Assembly (NCBI GenBank): GCA_016793095.1
Contig: JAEUJQ010000078.1
Coordinates: forward strand, 1-64,000
Length of the DNA: 64,000 bases
DNA from: Myxococcaceae bacterium
Lineage (GTDB): Bacteria > Myxococcota > Myxococcia > Myxococcales > Myxococcaceae
Reading direction: 5' to 3'
Positions 15,772 through 26,827 of this stretch are shown here, piece by piece. Each line of letters begins with the position of its first letter. The first letter of the stretch is position 1. Made by a program: the position numbers and the translations under genes. The notes under the pieces are model-generated. The model ran no database searches. It had not been told where the DNA came from and saw only the letters and a program-made list of their open reading frames with translations.

Positions 15772-17526
15772 TCAGGTGTTGACGATGCCCGCCAGCACCT
15801 GCTGCGCGATGGGGTGGTAGCGCGGCTTGAAGCGCCCGAAGAGCGAGCGCGCGAGGTCCTTCGTCGCAGGCCGCTTCACCAGCGCCCGGTACAGCGGCTT
15901 CAGGTACTTCATGCGGCCGACGCGGCCGAGCACCTCCTCCACCTTCGGCAGCGCTGACTCGTCACCAGCCTCCGCGGCCACCGTCAGGTACGAGACGAGC
16001 ACCTCGGCGTTCTTCGACGCGCCGAGGTGGAACTGCGAGTCGAGCGCGCGGCAGTGCTCGAGCGTCACCGGCCTCGGGAGCGCGTCGAGGTAGAGCTGCC
16101 ACTCGGGCGGTCCCCACGTCTTCACCTCGTCCGCCGAGGGAACCCGGGCGCCGACCCGTCGCACCGCTGACAGCCGCGAGGACTCGGCCCGCCAGTGGTC
16201 GTGGGGCAGGCCTGGACCATCGACCCACGCGGACGCGTTCACCTTCGCGAGCAGCCCCGGCAGGTCCCGCTCCACCGTCGCGAGGAAGTCGTCCGTCGTC
16301 GCGGCGCCGAAGCGGTGCGTCGCGAGCCAGCCCTTGAGCAGCCGGTCGAAGGCCTCGCGCCCCGCCGCCGCCTCGAGCGTCTTCAAGAAGAGGAAGCCCT
16401 TCTCGTACGGCACCTGGCTGAAGGCGTCGTCGGGGTCGATGCCGGCGAGCGTCGTGCGCAGGCGCGTCAGCTCTGGCCGCTTCGCGTGCTGCGCGAAGGC
16501 CTGCTTGAGAGCCTCGAAGCCGATGGCCGCGTGCAGCGCCGCCGCGGCCTCTCCCTCCAGCGCCTCGAGGATGCGCCGCTCGGCGAACACCGTGAAGCCC
16601 TCGTTCAGCCAGAAGTGCTCAGCCGTCGCGTTGGTGACGAGGTTGCCCGTCCACGAGTGCGCGAGCTCGTGCGCCACCACGTTCACCAGGCTCCGGTCGC
16701 CGGCGAGCAGCGTCGGCGTGAGGAAGGTGAGGCGCGGGTTCTCCATGCCTCCGTAGGGGAACGAGGGCGGCATCACCAGCAGGTCGAAGCGCTCCCAGTC
16801 GTACGGGCCGAAGAGGGCCTCGGCGGCGTGCAGGTGGCGCTCGACGTCGGCGAACTCCCAGGCTGCCGCGTCGAGCTGCGAGGGCTCGGCCCACACGCGC
16901 GAGCGGGCAGAGAGGTCTCTCGAGGCGAGGTCGCCGACCGCGAACGCGAAGAGGTACGGGGGAATCGGCTGCGGCATCGCGAACCGCTCCACGGCGCGAG
17001 CGCCCTGCACTTCGCGACCCGACGAGGCAGCCGCCATCACCGCACGCAACGAGGCAGGCACGTCGAGCGACGCGGTGTACGTCTGACGGAAGGACGGTGT
17101 GTCCTGGCACGGCAGCACGCTGCGGGCGTGAATCGCCTGACACTGCGAGAACAGGTACGGCTGGGCGCCGCCGGCGGTCATCTCGGGCGCCAGCCACTGG
17201 AGCGCCGACGCAGTGGGCGAGGTGCGGTACCGCACGCGCACAGCCTCGACCCCAGTGGGCAGCGTCACCTCGAGGCGGCTGCCGAGGATGGCATCGGCCG
17301 GGTGCAGCACGAAGCGCAGCGGCGAGCCGTCGCCCGTCGTCACCGCGTCGATGGAGAGGCCGCGCGTGTCGAGATCCAGCGGCCCCGCGCCTGATGGCGT
17401 CGTGAAGTGGAGCGTCACCTCGCAGGCGAGCGTCTTCGCGTCGAAGTCCACGCTGGCCTTCCAGTCGAAGGAGCGGGTGCGCGGCTGCGAGTCGTCGGCG
17501 TACGAGTGCGGGTCGGGGCGGGCCAT
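15772..17526 (-). CDS. M1-family zinc aminopeptidase (leukotriene A4 hydrolase-like)
   Basis: 584 aa, ATG start. The N-terminal beta domain (about 15-200) includes the substrate loop YLFSQCQAIHARSVLPCQDTP. The exopeptidase motif GGMEN is at 259-263 and the zinc site HELAH (His286, Glu287, His290) with the third ligand Glu309 in WLNEG. This order and the C-terminal helical domain match the LTA4 hydrolase branch of M1 aminopeptidases, and the length is normal. It removes N-terminal residues from peptides in the cytoplasm (no signal peptide). All catalytic residues are present. Confidence 0.95.
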   Translation of the reverse strand: MARPDPHSYADDSQPRTRSFDWKASVDFDAKTLACEVTLHFTTPSGAGPLDLDTRGLSIDAVTTGDGSPLRFVLHPADAILGSRLEVTLPTGVEAVRVRYRTSPTASALQWLAPEMTAGGAQPYLFSQCQAIHARSVLPCQDTPSFRQTYTASLDVPASLRAVMAAASSGREVQGARAVERFAMPQPIPPYLFAFAVGDLASRDLSARSRVWAEPSQLDAAAWEFADVERHLHAAEALFGPYDWERFDLLVMPPSFPYGGMENPRLTFLTPTLLAGDRSLVNVVAHELAHSWTGNLVTNATAEHFWLNEGFTVFAERRILEALEGEAAAALHAAIGFEALKQAFAQHAKRPELTRLRTTLAGIDPDDAFSQVPYEKGFLFLKTLEAAAGREAFDRLLKGWLATHRFGAATTDDFLATVERDLPGLLAKVNASAWVDGPGLPHDHWRAESSRLSAVRRVGARVPSADEVKTWGPPEWQLYLDALPRPVTLEHCRALDSQFHLGASKNAEVLVSYLTVAAEAGDESALPKVEEVLGRVGRMKYLKPLYRALVKRPATKDLARSLFGRFKPRYHPIAQQVLAGIVNT

Positions 17527-17627
17527 GCGCGCACGCTCGCACAGGACGAGGGGTTGGAGGTCAGTTGTTGGTGACGCTCACGCTGACGGCGCTCGGCCAC
17601 GGCGCGATCAACCACCGCTGGCCGCGT

Positions 17628-18002
17628 TCAGGCTCCGCCGTCAGGGGACGAGCGGGGCCGCGTCGCCATCACGATGGCGTGCACCGCCACGACGAGACAG
17701 TACCCGGCGGCGATGAGCGGCACGTTCACGAGGTCCTTCTTGCCCGTGAAGGACACGACGAGGACGAGCGTGCTCGCGAGCGCCGCTGCGCCGACGCCGA
17801 GGAGCGTGACCAGGATCGCCGCCGCCACCGCCCAGCCCCGGCCGGCCTGCACGGCGCCGAAGTGGATGAGCGCGATCGTGACGGGCGCGATGAGGCGTTG
17901 AGCCCAGACCCCGACGTCATCATCGACGAGCACGAACACCGCGACGATGAAGCAGACGACGACGAACGCAACCGACGGTGCCCTCGACGAGCTCACGGCC
18001 AT
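17628..18002 (-). CDS. Small membrane protein, four predicted helices
   Basis: 124 aa from ATG 18002, overlapping the end of the SDR gene by 10 bp, so likely translated with it. Four hydrophobic segments are visible (about 10-27, 36-52, 58-84, 93-113). The C-terminus is short and basic. No family is recognised. Overlap with the upstream SDR suggests a shared transcript, but no functional link is evident. Confidence 0.6.
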   Translation of the reverse strand: MAVSSSRAPSVAFVVVCFIVAVFVLVDDDVGVWAQRLIAPVTIALIHFGAVQAGRGWAVAAAILVTLLGVGAAALASTLVLVVSFTGKKDLVNVPLIAAGYCLVVAVHAIVMATRPRSSPDGGA

Positions 18003-18871
18003 GGCCCCGTCTTCGTCATGTCGCAGGCCCAGTCCCAGAAGCGCCGGGCGTCCTGTTCGTCGCGGGACTGGGGGCTCGACGGCGAGGCGCGCCGCTCGGT
18101 CCAGAAGTCGCCAGTCGACGCGTCGAGGAGCGGATCCACCGCGGTGAAGCACAGGTTCTCGACGGCGACGTGGGCGCTGGTCGCGAACGGCAGGTGCGGC
18201 AACACGAAACGCATCATGAACCGGAGCATGCCTGTCGTCGACGCGGCGCCCGTCTCGGGCACGAAGCCCGGGCAGACGCCGTGCACCGTGAGGCGCTCCT
18301 TCGACACGCGGCGCGCGAGCTCGTACGCGAACCACAGCACCGCCAGCTTGGAGTTCTTGTACGCGCGCTCCGGGTGGTAGCTGCGCTCGAGGTTCGGGTC
18401 GTCGAAGTCGAAGTTGACGGGCACCCCGCGCGAGTCCGGCAGGTGAAGGCGCGACGACACGCACACCACCCGCCCGGGAGTCGGGCCACCGCCGATGCGC
18501 GGCAGCAGCTCGTGTGTGAGGAGAAACGGCGCGAGCGTATTGACGGCCAGCGTCTCTTCGAAGCCGTCCGCCGACAGCCGTCGCGCAGCGCTCTGCTGCA
18601 TGATGCCCGCGACGTGAAAGACGGTGTCGAAGCGCTGCCCCTCAGGCAGCGCGGCGCCGAACGCGCGAATGGACGCGAAAGAGGAAAGGTCGAGCACCCG
18701 GGCCTCGACGCGCGCCGACGGCGCCTGCCGCTTCACCTCATCCACCACCGCCTTCCCGGCGTCGAGCGAGCGCGCGGTGAGCAGCACCTCGTGCCCCGCC
18801 TTCCCGAGGGCGATGGCCACGCCGCGCCCCAACCCGCGTCCTCCACCCGTCACCAGCACCGTCTTCGACAT
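17993..18871 (-). CDS. Short-chain dehydrogenase/reductase, retinol-dehydrogenase-like
   Basis: 292 aa; ATG 18871 follows GAGGAG. The nucleotide-binding motif TGGGRGLG is near residues 8-15, a D-L-S dinucleotide-discriminating segment near 62, the structural NAG equivalent appears as HVAGIM, catalytic Ser lies in VVCVSSRLHL and the YxxxK pair in AYKNSKLAV. The pattern, including an asparagine in VNTLAPFLLT, is that of the RDH11/WWOX-like SDR branch acting on retinoid, steroid or lipid carbonyls with NADP(H). The substrate cannot be told. Confidence 0.9.
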   Translation of the reverse strand: MSKTVLVTGGGRGLGRGVAIALGKAGHEVLLTARSLDAGKAVVDEVKRQAPSARVEARVLDLSSFASIRAFGAALPEGQRFDTVFHVAGIMQQSAARRLSADGFEETLAVNTLAPFLLTHELLPRIGGGPTPGRVVCVSSRLHLPDSRGVPVNFDFDDPNLERSYHPERAYKNSKLAVLWFAYELARRVSKERLTVHGVCPGFVPETGAASTTGMLRFMMRFVLPHLPFATSAHVAVENLCFTAVDPLLDASTGDFWTERRASPSSPQSRDEQDARRFWDWACDMTKTGPWP

Positions 18872-18947
18872 GACCGGCTCCTCACGCCCGAACGGGCATG
18901 AGAGCGTAGCCTGCCCGGCGTGAGGGCGTCCCGTCGTCGTGTCCCAG

Positions 18948-19751
18948 TCAGTCCACCCAGAGGACGCCTTCTGGCTGCGTTGACGCCTCGGTGTTGGCGA
19001 ACGTGCGGCGCCAGGTGCGCAGGAAGAGCGTGGCGTGGTCGGGGTGCTTCACGTGACCGCGTACGTAGATGCGGCCGTCGAGCACGAGCACCTCGTCGGC
19101 CTCGTGCGGACGGCCCGCGCGACGCAGCTGCGCGGCCTGCGCGATGCCGACGTGACGCGCGATGAGGTGCGAGGTGCGGCGAACGACGTCATCCACCTCG
19201 GAGAGCTCCCGCGGCTCGGGGTTCAGGAAGAACCACTCACCCTGCCGCACCGCCTTGCCGCCCGCGCGACGCTCCGCCTGCTGAACGTCCGGGCCCTTGA
19301 GCGCGACGTGCGCGGCCCAGACGGTCGGCGCGGCGTGCGGCAGCTGCGCGATGAAGAGGTGCTGCTCGTCCATGCCGGCGAGGAAGTGCCGCTTCCGGTC
19401 GTCGGTGAACTGCTCGAAGACCCGGGTGCCCCACTTCGTCGTGCGGACCAGACGCGCGGACCGGGGTGTCTCCGCGTGCCGGCCGAGCTCGAACTCGAAG
19501 CGGCGGCGTGGCTCGTGCACCATCACGACGAGCTGCTGGCGGGCCTTGTCCACGGTGGTGACGACGACGCGGTTGTCGGCGGCGCCCGGCCACAGGCGGA
19601 AGAGCTCGGGGACCTTCGCGCGACGCGGGCGCGCGATGTCGAGCTGGACGATGTCGCGGCCCTGACCCCGACCGCCGAAGAGGGGACGGTCGAGCACCTC
19701 GAGCGGCAGGCCCGCCTGGGCGAAGCGGGCGACGAGCGGTGAAAGGGCCAT
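18948..19751 (-). CDS. Conserved hypothetical protein
   Basis: 267 aa. No signal peptide or membrane segment. The sequence is basic with beta-rich first half (RDIVQLDIARPRRAKVPELFRLWPG, read as two short pieces RDIVQLDIARPRR and KVPELFRLWPG) and a helical middle; near the end it has DEVLVLDGRIYVRGHVKHPDH. Coding is supported by codon use and by good isolation from other genes on this strand. I do not recognise the family. Confidence 0.65.
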   Translation of the reverse strand: MALSPLVARFAQAGLPLEVLDRPLFGGRGQGRDIVQLDIARPRRAKVPELFRLWPGAADNRVVVTTVDKARQQLVVMVHEPRRRFEFELGRHAETPRSARLVRTTKWGTRVFEQFTDDRKRHFLAGMDEQHLFIAQLPHAAPTVWAAHVALKGPDVQQAERRAGGKAVRQGEWFFLNPEPRELSEVDDVVRRTSHLIARHVGIAQAAQLRRAGRPHEADEVLVLDGRIYVRGHVKHPDHATLFLRTWRRTFANTEASTQPEGVLWVD

Positions 19752-19781
19752 GATACCGGCCGACGCGCGGGCCCGCGCCGT

Positions 19782-19905
19782 GCTGACGGCATCGGTCGAA
19801 CACGTCAGCGGCGCGCTTCGCCGTCACGAGTCGCGCGCCGCGCTGACGGCATCACAGTCAGTCGAACACGTCAGCTGGGCGCTTCGCCGTCACGAGTCGC
19901 GCGCC
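19782..19905. repeat. Tandem duplication of the 3' end of the Rpn-like gene
   Basis: Two near-identical blocks lie side by side: 19782-19839 and 19842-19905. They share GCTGACGGCATC, GTCGAACACGTCAGC and GCGCTTCGCCGTCACGAGTCGCGCGCC; the second has a 7-bp insertion (CACAGTC type). The second copy encodes the C-terminus of the gene at 19858 (ARLVTAKRPADVFD), and the first copy is an orphan duplicate of that coding end beyond the stop. Confidence 0.8.
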
Positions 19906-20277
19906 AATGCGGCGCAGCTGAGAGGCCGTGGCCTTGTTGAGCTTCGTCGTCGCGCCGCGGGGCAAGCGCCCGAAGCGGACGACGAGCTGGGCGCGGAGCA
20001 GAGCTCGCAGCTCCTCGCGACCTTCTTCGCGGCCTTCTTCGCGGCCTGCACGGCGGGCCTCGGCGCGCTCCTCTTTGAGGCCGGCGAACGCGATGTCCTC
20101 GACCGTGACGGTGCGTCGGTCGGGGCCCATCCAGAAGAGCTTCTTGATCCTCTTCCGCTGCGCCTCGGTCATCTGCACGGTACGGAGAAGGTACATCATG
20201 GCCCGGCGGTGGTCATGGGGAGCCCGGCGCTGCAGCTGGTACACCACCTCGGACCACCGCGGCGCCTCGCCAATCAC
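19858..20277 (-). pseudogene. C-terminal part of an Rpn/DUF4351-type nuclease-transposase
   Basis: 139 codons from a GTG at 20277. Residues about 70-90 are the hallmark charged run (ARRAGREEGREEGREE), followed by LRALLRAQLVVRFGRLP and a final LVTAKRPADVFD, the C-terminal layout of recombination-promoting Rpn/YhgA-like PD-(D/E)XK proteins with a DUF4351-like tail. Such proteins are usually about 250-320 aa, with the nuclease core in the N-terminal half; that core is missing here, so this is most likely a decayed or truncated gene. Its 3' end is duplicated next to it. Confidence 0.6.
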
Positions 20278-20474
20278 CCGCTCCGGGTGTGGTCGTAGAG
20301 CCAGATGCCAACCCGAACGACAGTCTCGCCCTCGCGCAGTCGAAGATCGCGCCAGTCCGAGAAGCCGGGTCGTCTCAGCTGCCCACGCCAGGACAGCTGC
20401 GCGAACGAGCGGTCATCACCTCGCTCGATCGGCCTCGACGCACCGTGCGGGGCGCGAGCGCAGCTCACAGTCAT
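20274..20474 (-). CDS. Small open frame, possibly remnant of the same locus
   Basis: 66 codons with moderately high third-position GC (about 70 percent), ending in a TGA that overlaps the GTG of the Rpn-like remnant. It reads as beta-strand-like (LREGETVVRVGIWLYDH). It could be the decayed front of that element after a frameshift or an independent small gene. No family is recognised and the coding status is uncertain. Confidence 0.3.
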   Translation of the reverse strand: MTVSCARAPHGASRPIERGDDRSFAQLSWRGQLRRPGFSDWRDLRLREGETVVRVGIWLYDHTRSG

Positions 20475-20542
20475 TCAGCGACCAGTCGCTTGCGCGCAGC
20501 GGCGAACGACGACGCCGTGAAGGCACCGGAGCTGTTCGCGTG

Positions 20543-22195
<1,653 letters not shown>

Positions 22196-22266
22196 GGCCG
22201 GGGCACTCTGGCACGGGCGAAGGCGAAGGCCAGCGCGTTGAGGACGACTGAGAGCCCGGGTCGGCG

Positions 22267-23685
22267 CTACGGCACGTACAGGCCGACCTGCACGAAGGCC
22301 GCCCACGGCGAGGTGCCGTGCTCGCTGCGCAGCCCGAGCGTCTTCGTCGCGGTGGTGAAGGCGTCGGACTGAAAGACGACGTCAGCGGCGCCAAGGCGCT
22401 TGAAGACGTCAGCGTCGGGTCGCGCACCCACGGGCAGGTTGGCTCCAGCCCGCACGAGCACGCTCTGCGCGAAGGACCACTCGAGGGACGGGATGAAGAG
22501 CACGCTCGGGTCCTGCAGGTTGGCCAGCGTCACCAGCGAGAGCGCCGCCAGCTCGTGCGCCTGCCAGACGGCCATCACCGCCGCCGCGTGCCGGCCCGCG
22601 CCGAACACCTCACCTCTCGTCACCCGCGCGGAGGACAGCTTCGAGAGGTAGTCCGCCGGCGTGAGCGCCCCGAAGCCGTTGTAGTGGTACTCGGCGCCGA
22701 GCAGCACCTTCTCGTGCGGCCGCCACTCGGCGCCGACGACCGCGCGCAGGAAGTGCTCGTTGACCCGCACCTGCTCCCCGGCCACGCCGAGGCCCGAGAG
22801 CGCGATGGTGTAGGCCGCCTCGCCGTGCACCGAGACGGGCCCCACGTCGCCCACCACGTCGAGGCCCACCAGCAGGTCGCTCACGTACTTGCCGAACGAC
22901 ACCGCGCCGTCCCAGCCGGCGACGTTCGTCTGGAAGCGCGCGACGCCTCCGTTGTCGGCGGCGCGTCGCTGCGGCAGGTAGAGCAGGTCGAGCTGCGTCG
23001 TCGGGCCGAGCGCGAGGGCGAGGCGGGCGGCGTCGAAGCCGCGCCGCACCTCGCGGTCCACCACCGTGGGTGGAAACGGGCTGAGGACGTCCGTCGGGTT
23101 CCAGACGCGGCCGCTGCCCCATGACAGGACCTGGCGCCCCAGGGTGAGGTCGCCGAAGGGCAACGCGACGCGCACGTTGAGCCGGTCGAGCTGGTGCTCC
23201 ACGCGCAGGCCACCCGAGGTCGCCAGCACCGGCTCGAAGTCCACCAGGCGGCGCTGGGCGCCGGCGAGGCTCGAGGCGCCGCCGATGGTGCCGGCCAGGC
23301 TGCTCCCGGCGGCGAACTTCGCGTCGGAGACGAGGCTCGCGGTGAGCTGCCAGGCGACGTCAACGGACACGAGCTCGCGGTAGCGGGCCTTCGCGGCGAC
23401 GCGGGCCACCTGGGCCGAGAGCAACACATGGGACGGCAGGCGCACGTCGGCGGGCACCTGCGAGGCGAGCTCGGGCGGCACCAGCGGGCGCACCTCGTCG
23501 ATGACGGCCTGCAGCGCTCGCGTGCCGTCCACCAGGGAGGGCTGCAGCCACACCGACGAGACGAAGCTCTTCGCGAAGCCGCTCGCCTCGAGCACCACGC
23601 CGCCGTCGGTGTGCAGCACCTCCATGGCGCGCGCCGGGAGCGCGACGAGGGCCAGCGCCAGCCACGCCGCCCGGCCGCCGCTCAT
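22267..23685 (-). CDS. Outer-membrane beta-barrel protein, last gene of the export operon
   Basis: 472 aa; ATG overlaps the ATPase stop (ATGA). Signal peptide 1-20 (LPARAMEV). The rest shows alternating polar/hydrophobic strands and ends in an aromatic-poor but strand-like VQVGLYVP, consistent with a large outer-membrane barrel. Motifs include LPFGDLTLGRQVLSWGSGRVWNP, best seen as LTLGRQVLSWGSG. It is the terminal member of a five-gene unit with a LolA-like protein and an ABC exporter, so it probably provides the outer-membrane exit or acceptor of that pathway (inference). Confidence 0.75.
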   Translation of the reverse strand: MSGGRAAWLALALVALPARAMEVLHTDGGVVLEASGFAKSFVSSVWLQPSLVDGTRALQAVIDEVRPLVPPELASQVPADVRLPSHVLLSAQVARVAAKARYRELVSVDVAWQLTASLVSDAKFAAGSSLAGTIGGASSLAGAQRRLVDFEPVLATSGGLRVEHQLDRLNVRVALPFGDLTLGRQVLSWGSGRVWNPTDVLSPFPPTVVDREVRRGFDAARLALALGPTTQLDLLYLPQRRAADNGGVARFQTNVAGWDGAVSFGKYVSDLLVGLDVVGDVGPVSVHGEAAYTIALSGLGVAGEQVRVNEHFLRAVVGAEWRPHEKVLLGAEYHYNGFGALTPADYLSKLSSARVTRGEVFGAGRHAAAVMAVWQAHELAALSLVTLANLQDPSVLFIPSLEWSFAQSVLVRAGANLPVGARPDADVFKRLGAADVVFQSDAFTTATKTLGLRSEHGTSPWAAFVQVGLYVP

Positions 23686-24398
23686 GCGCCTGGCTTCCGG
23701 TCGTCCGACACGATGCGGCCGTCCACCAGGCGCACGACGCGCTCGGCGCGCTCGAGCACCATCGGGTCATGCGACGAGAAGATGAAGGTGATGCCGCGCT
23801 CGTGGTTGAGCTCGTGCATCAGGTCCATCAGCGCTGCGCCGGTGGCCTGGTCGAGGTTGGCCGTCGGCTCGTCAGCCAGCACGACGGCAGGCTCGGCGAT
23901 GATGGCGCGCGCCACGGCCACGCGCTGCTGCTGCCCACCGCTCATCTTCAGCGGTCGGGCGTCGAGGTACTGGCCCAGGCCCATGCGCTCGAAGAGCGCC
24001 TTCACCTTCTGGCGCCGCGTCGCCGTGTCCACTCCGCGCAGCTCGAGCACGTACTCGGCGTTCTCGAGGGCCGTCAGCACCGGCACCAGGTTGTAGGACT
24101 GGAAGACGAAGCCGATGTGGTCCCGGCGCAGGTCGGCGAGCTGCTTTCGCGAGAGCGAGCCCAGCGCCTTGCCGTCGACGGTCACCGTGCCGCTGGTGGC
24201 CGAGTCGAGCGCGCCGATGATGTTGAGGAGCGTCGTCTTGCCCGAGCCGCTGGGGCCGGCGAGCGCCATGAACTCGCCCTTCTGCACCGACAGCGTCACG
24301 CCCGCGAGCGCGGTGGTGGGCGTGGCGCCGGGCTCTGCATAGACGCGGGTGACGTCCTTCACTTCGACGACTGGCTGCATCGCGCGCTCCTCGCTCAT
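23682..24398 (-). CDS. ABC transporter ATPase, LolD/MacB-like
   Basis: 238 aa from ATG 24398, overlapping the permease stop (ATGA); an alternative ATG lies six codons later. Walker A GPSGSGKT (48-55), Q-loop Gln100, signature SGGQQ (153-157), Walker B VVLADE (172-177) and His210 of the switch are all present. The LolD-like layout (FQSYNLVPVLTALENAEYVLEL) fits ATPases that power FtsX-type permeases working on lipoproteins or peptides at the inner membrane rather than importers. Confidence 0.95.
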   Translation of the reverse strand: MSEERAMQPVVEVKDVTRVYAEPGATPTTALAGVTLSVQKGEFMALAGPSGSGKTTLLNIIGALDSATSGTVTVDGKALGSLSRKQLADLRRDHIGFVFQSYNLVPVLTALENAEYVLELRGVDTATRRQKVKALFERMGLGQYLDARPLKMSGGQQQRVAVARAIIAEPAVVLADEPTANLDQATGAALMDLMHELNHERGITFIFSSHDPMVLERAERVVRLVDGRIVSDDRKPGA

Positions 24399-25621
24399 GT
24401 GTGCCTCAACGCCTCGGCTGGCGACAGCTTCACCACGCGCAAGGCCGGGTAGATGCCCACCACCAGGGCCATCACGTACACGTACGCGGCCGCCTGCCCC
24501 AGGTCCGTGAGCGAGAAGCGCGTCTTGAAGTTGGTGGACAGCGACAGGCCCTCCATCTCGAAGGACTCGCCGATGTTCGAGAAGAGGGTGATGGCGTTCT
24601 CGGAGAACCACCAGGTCGCGAAGCCTCCGAGCAGCGCTCCGGCCGCCACTGCGAGGGTGGCAATCCAGAAGGACTCGGCGATGACGAGCGCCACGACCTT
24701 CGCCGGCCTGGTGCCCAACGCCATCAACACGCCGAACTCGCGCGTCCGCTCGAGCACCGACATCAACATGGTGTTGAGCACACCGAGGCCGACGAGCAGG
24801 TAGACGAAGATGGAGATGACGACGATGACGGTGTCGATGAGCCCCTCCAGGCGCCGGAGGATGGGAATCAGCTCGCCCCAGCTCTTCACCTCGAAGCCCT
24901 CACCGAGCGCCGCCTGCAGCCGCGAGGCCTCCGCGTCCGCCGTGTCCGGGAGCGCCAGCTGAATCACGACCTGGTGCGAGCCCTCGACGCCCAACAGCTC
25001 GCGCGCCGCGGCGGCTGACGCGAAGACCTGCCGCTTCCCGATGGTCGGCGCCACCGAGTGAAACACGCCCCGCACCCGGAACAGCTCGACCCCCATCTCG
25101 CCGTCGGCCCGCTGCGCCATCACGCGCACCCTGGCGCCGGGCTTGAGCTTGAGCCGCTGCGCCAGCTGCTCTCCGACGACGAGCCCGCGCGTGTCGCCGG
25201 GCTCCGGCAGCGCCCCGGCCCTCACGTCGCGCAGGTGGGCCGACAGGAGGCGCTCGCGCGCGAAGTCGACCCCGAGCAGCTCGACCGGCTCGCTGCCGTG
25301 CGCGCTGCTGGCCAGGCCTCGCGCGATGACCCGGCCGCCCACCTCGGCGCCAGCAGGCAACGCCAGCTTCGGCTCCAGGGCGGAGAAGGCCGGCATCACC
25401 GTCGCCGCGGGCTTCTTCGGCCGGTAGCCGGTCGCGAACACCTCGACGTGGCCCATGCCGCCGGCGTCGAGCTGGTTCTTCGCGTCACCCAGGATGCCGG
25501 CCACGAGGCCCGAGTAGAAGACGACGAGGAACAGGCCGATGCCGATGGCCGACATGCTGATGAACGTGCGCCGACGGTTGCGCCACAGGTTCCGCCAGGC
25601 GAGCCCGAGGGTGCCCTTCAT
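24395..25621 (-). CDS. FtsX/LolCE-type ABC permease (second permease)
   Basis: 408 aa from ATG 25621, overlapping the first permease stop by ATGA. N-terminal helix (about 20-40), large periplasmic domain (about 45-285) and three C-terminal helices with the conserved ABC3-type motif TREFGVLMALGTRP, ending in ALRVVKLSPAEALRHT. This topology is that of LolC/LolE and MacB permeases. Paired with the permease upstream and the ATPase downstream. Confidence 0.93.
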   Translation of the reverse strand: MKGTLGLAWRNLWRNRRRTFISMSAIGIGLFLVVFYSGLVAGILGDAKNQLDAGGMGHVEVFATGYRPKKPAATVMPAFSALEPKLALPAGAEVGGRVIARGLASSAHGSEPVELLGVDFARERLLSAHLRDVRAGALPEPGDTRGLVVGEQLAQRLKLKPGARVRVMAQRADGEMGVELFRVRGVFHSVAPTIGKRQVFASAAAARELLGVEGSHQVVIQLALPDTADAEASRLQAALGEGFEVKSWGELIPILRRLEGLIDTVIVVISIFVYLLVGLGVLNTMLMSVLERTREFGVLMALGTRPAKVVALVIAESFWIATLAVAAGALLGGFATWWFSENAITLFSNIGESFEMEGLSLSTNFKTRFSLTDLGQAAAYVYVMALVVGIYPALRVVKLSPAEALRHT

Positions 25622-26826
25622 GCGTGCCTCATCGCCTCGACGGGTTGGAGCCGCGAGGCGCGCCAGGCCGGCAAGAGGCTGCCGAGGAACATGGTGCCGA
25701 GCGAGACCTGGGCCGCGCTGCGGAGGGCGCCGCTCGCGAGGCTCAGGTCCACCTTCGTCGGCATGCGGGCGCCCATCACGTCTCCCTGCACGAAGCCCGA
25801 GAGGTCCACCGTGCCGAGCGCCTGAATCACCACCGTCGCGAGGCCGACGCCCGCCACGAAGGCGATGACTCCCTGGAGCAGGGCCTCGGTGAGGATGAGC
25901 GCCAGAATGCGCCTCGGCCTCGTGCCGAGGGCGGCGAGCACCCCCAGCTCCTTCGTCCGCTCGAAGGTGGACATCGTCATGGCGTTGAAGACGCCGAGGG
26001 CGACGATGAGCAGCACCACCACGTCGAGCGACTTCTGGCCCTGTCGCTTGGTGCGAATCGTCTCTTTCAGCTCGGGCAGCATCTCGCCCCACGAGAGCGC
26101 CTCGAGCGTCGCGAGGTCGAGCGCGCTGCGCACCGCGGCCGTCGGGCCCGCGACGTCTTCGTCGGCCAGCGGCACCCGCACCACCACCAGGTGCACGCCG
26201 TCACCGAGCCCGAAGAAGTCCTGGGCGTCGGCCAGCCGGAGCAGCACCGCCGCGGTGTCGAGCTCGGCGCTCGGGGAGGTGAAGGTGCCGCGCACCGTGA
26301 AGCGGTCGTTGGCGACGCTGCCGTCGGCGGCCTGGCCCACCAGCACCAGCTCGTCCCCCGCCTCGAGTGAGAGGTCCGAGGCGAGGTCCTTCCCGATGAG
26401 GACCTCCTTCGCGCTGGTGGGCGTCAGGTCTTCCCCCGCGACGACGGTGTGGAGCGTCTTGCCCGGTCCCGTCGCGATGCCGAGGATCATCACCGGCGCC
26501 GAGAGGTCTCTCGCGCCCGCGAGCCCGGCGCCCATGACGCGGCGTTCAGTGACGGCGCCAGGCAAGGCCTTCGAGATGGTGGCCTCGACCTGCTCGGGCG
26601 CCCGCACCAGGGTGCTGATGGAGGGCGCTTCCTGGTAGCCGCGGCCGTGCACCTGCAGGTGGCCGAGCAGGCCCTCGGTGATGTCGCGAACGAGCACGGC
26701 GTAGACGCTCTCGCGGTAGCTGTGGAGCGAGACGACGCCAGCGACGCCCAGGCCGAGCGCCGTCATGGTGATGACGGTGCGCCGGGTGTTGCGCCAGAGG
26801 TTGCGCCAGGCGAGCGAGAGCAGCAC
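25618..26826 (-). CDS. FtsX/LolCE-type ABC permease (first permease)
   Basis: 402 aa. The GTG at 26826 is chosen: it lies 1 bp past the upstream stop, follows GGGGAAGGA, and opens directly into SLAWRNLWRNTRRTV, the usual front of these permeases. N-terminal helix near 20-40, periplasmic domain, then three helices with TKELGVLAALGTRPRRI and the terminal ASRLQPVEAMRHA. It is a sequence relative of the following permease, so the transporter is probably a heterodimer like LolC/LolE. Confidence 0.92.
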   Translation of the reverse strand: MLLSLAWRNLWRNTRRTVITMTALGLGVAGVVSLHSYRESVYAVLVRDITEGLLGHLQVHGRGYQEAPSISTLVRAPEQVEATISKALPGAVTERRVMGAGLAGARDLSAPVMILGIATGPGKTLHTVVAGEDLTPTSAKEVLIGKDLASDLSLEAGDELVLVGQAADGSVANDRFTVRGTFTSPSAELDTAAVLLRLADAQDFFGLGDGVHLVVVRVPLADEDVAGPTAAVRSALDLATLEALSWGEMLPELKETIRTKRQGQKSLDVVVLLIVALGVFNAMTMSTFERTKELGVLAALGTRPRRILALILTEALLQGVIAFVAGVGLATVVIQALGTVDLSGFVQGDVMGARMPTKVDLSLASGALRSAAQVSLGTMFLGSLLPAWRASRLQPVEAMRHA

Positions 26827-26827
26827 G

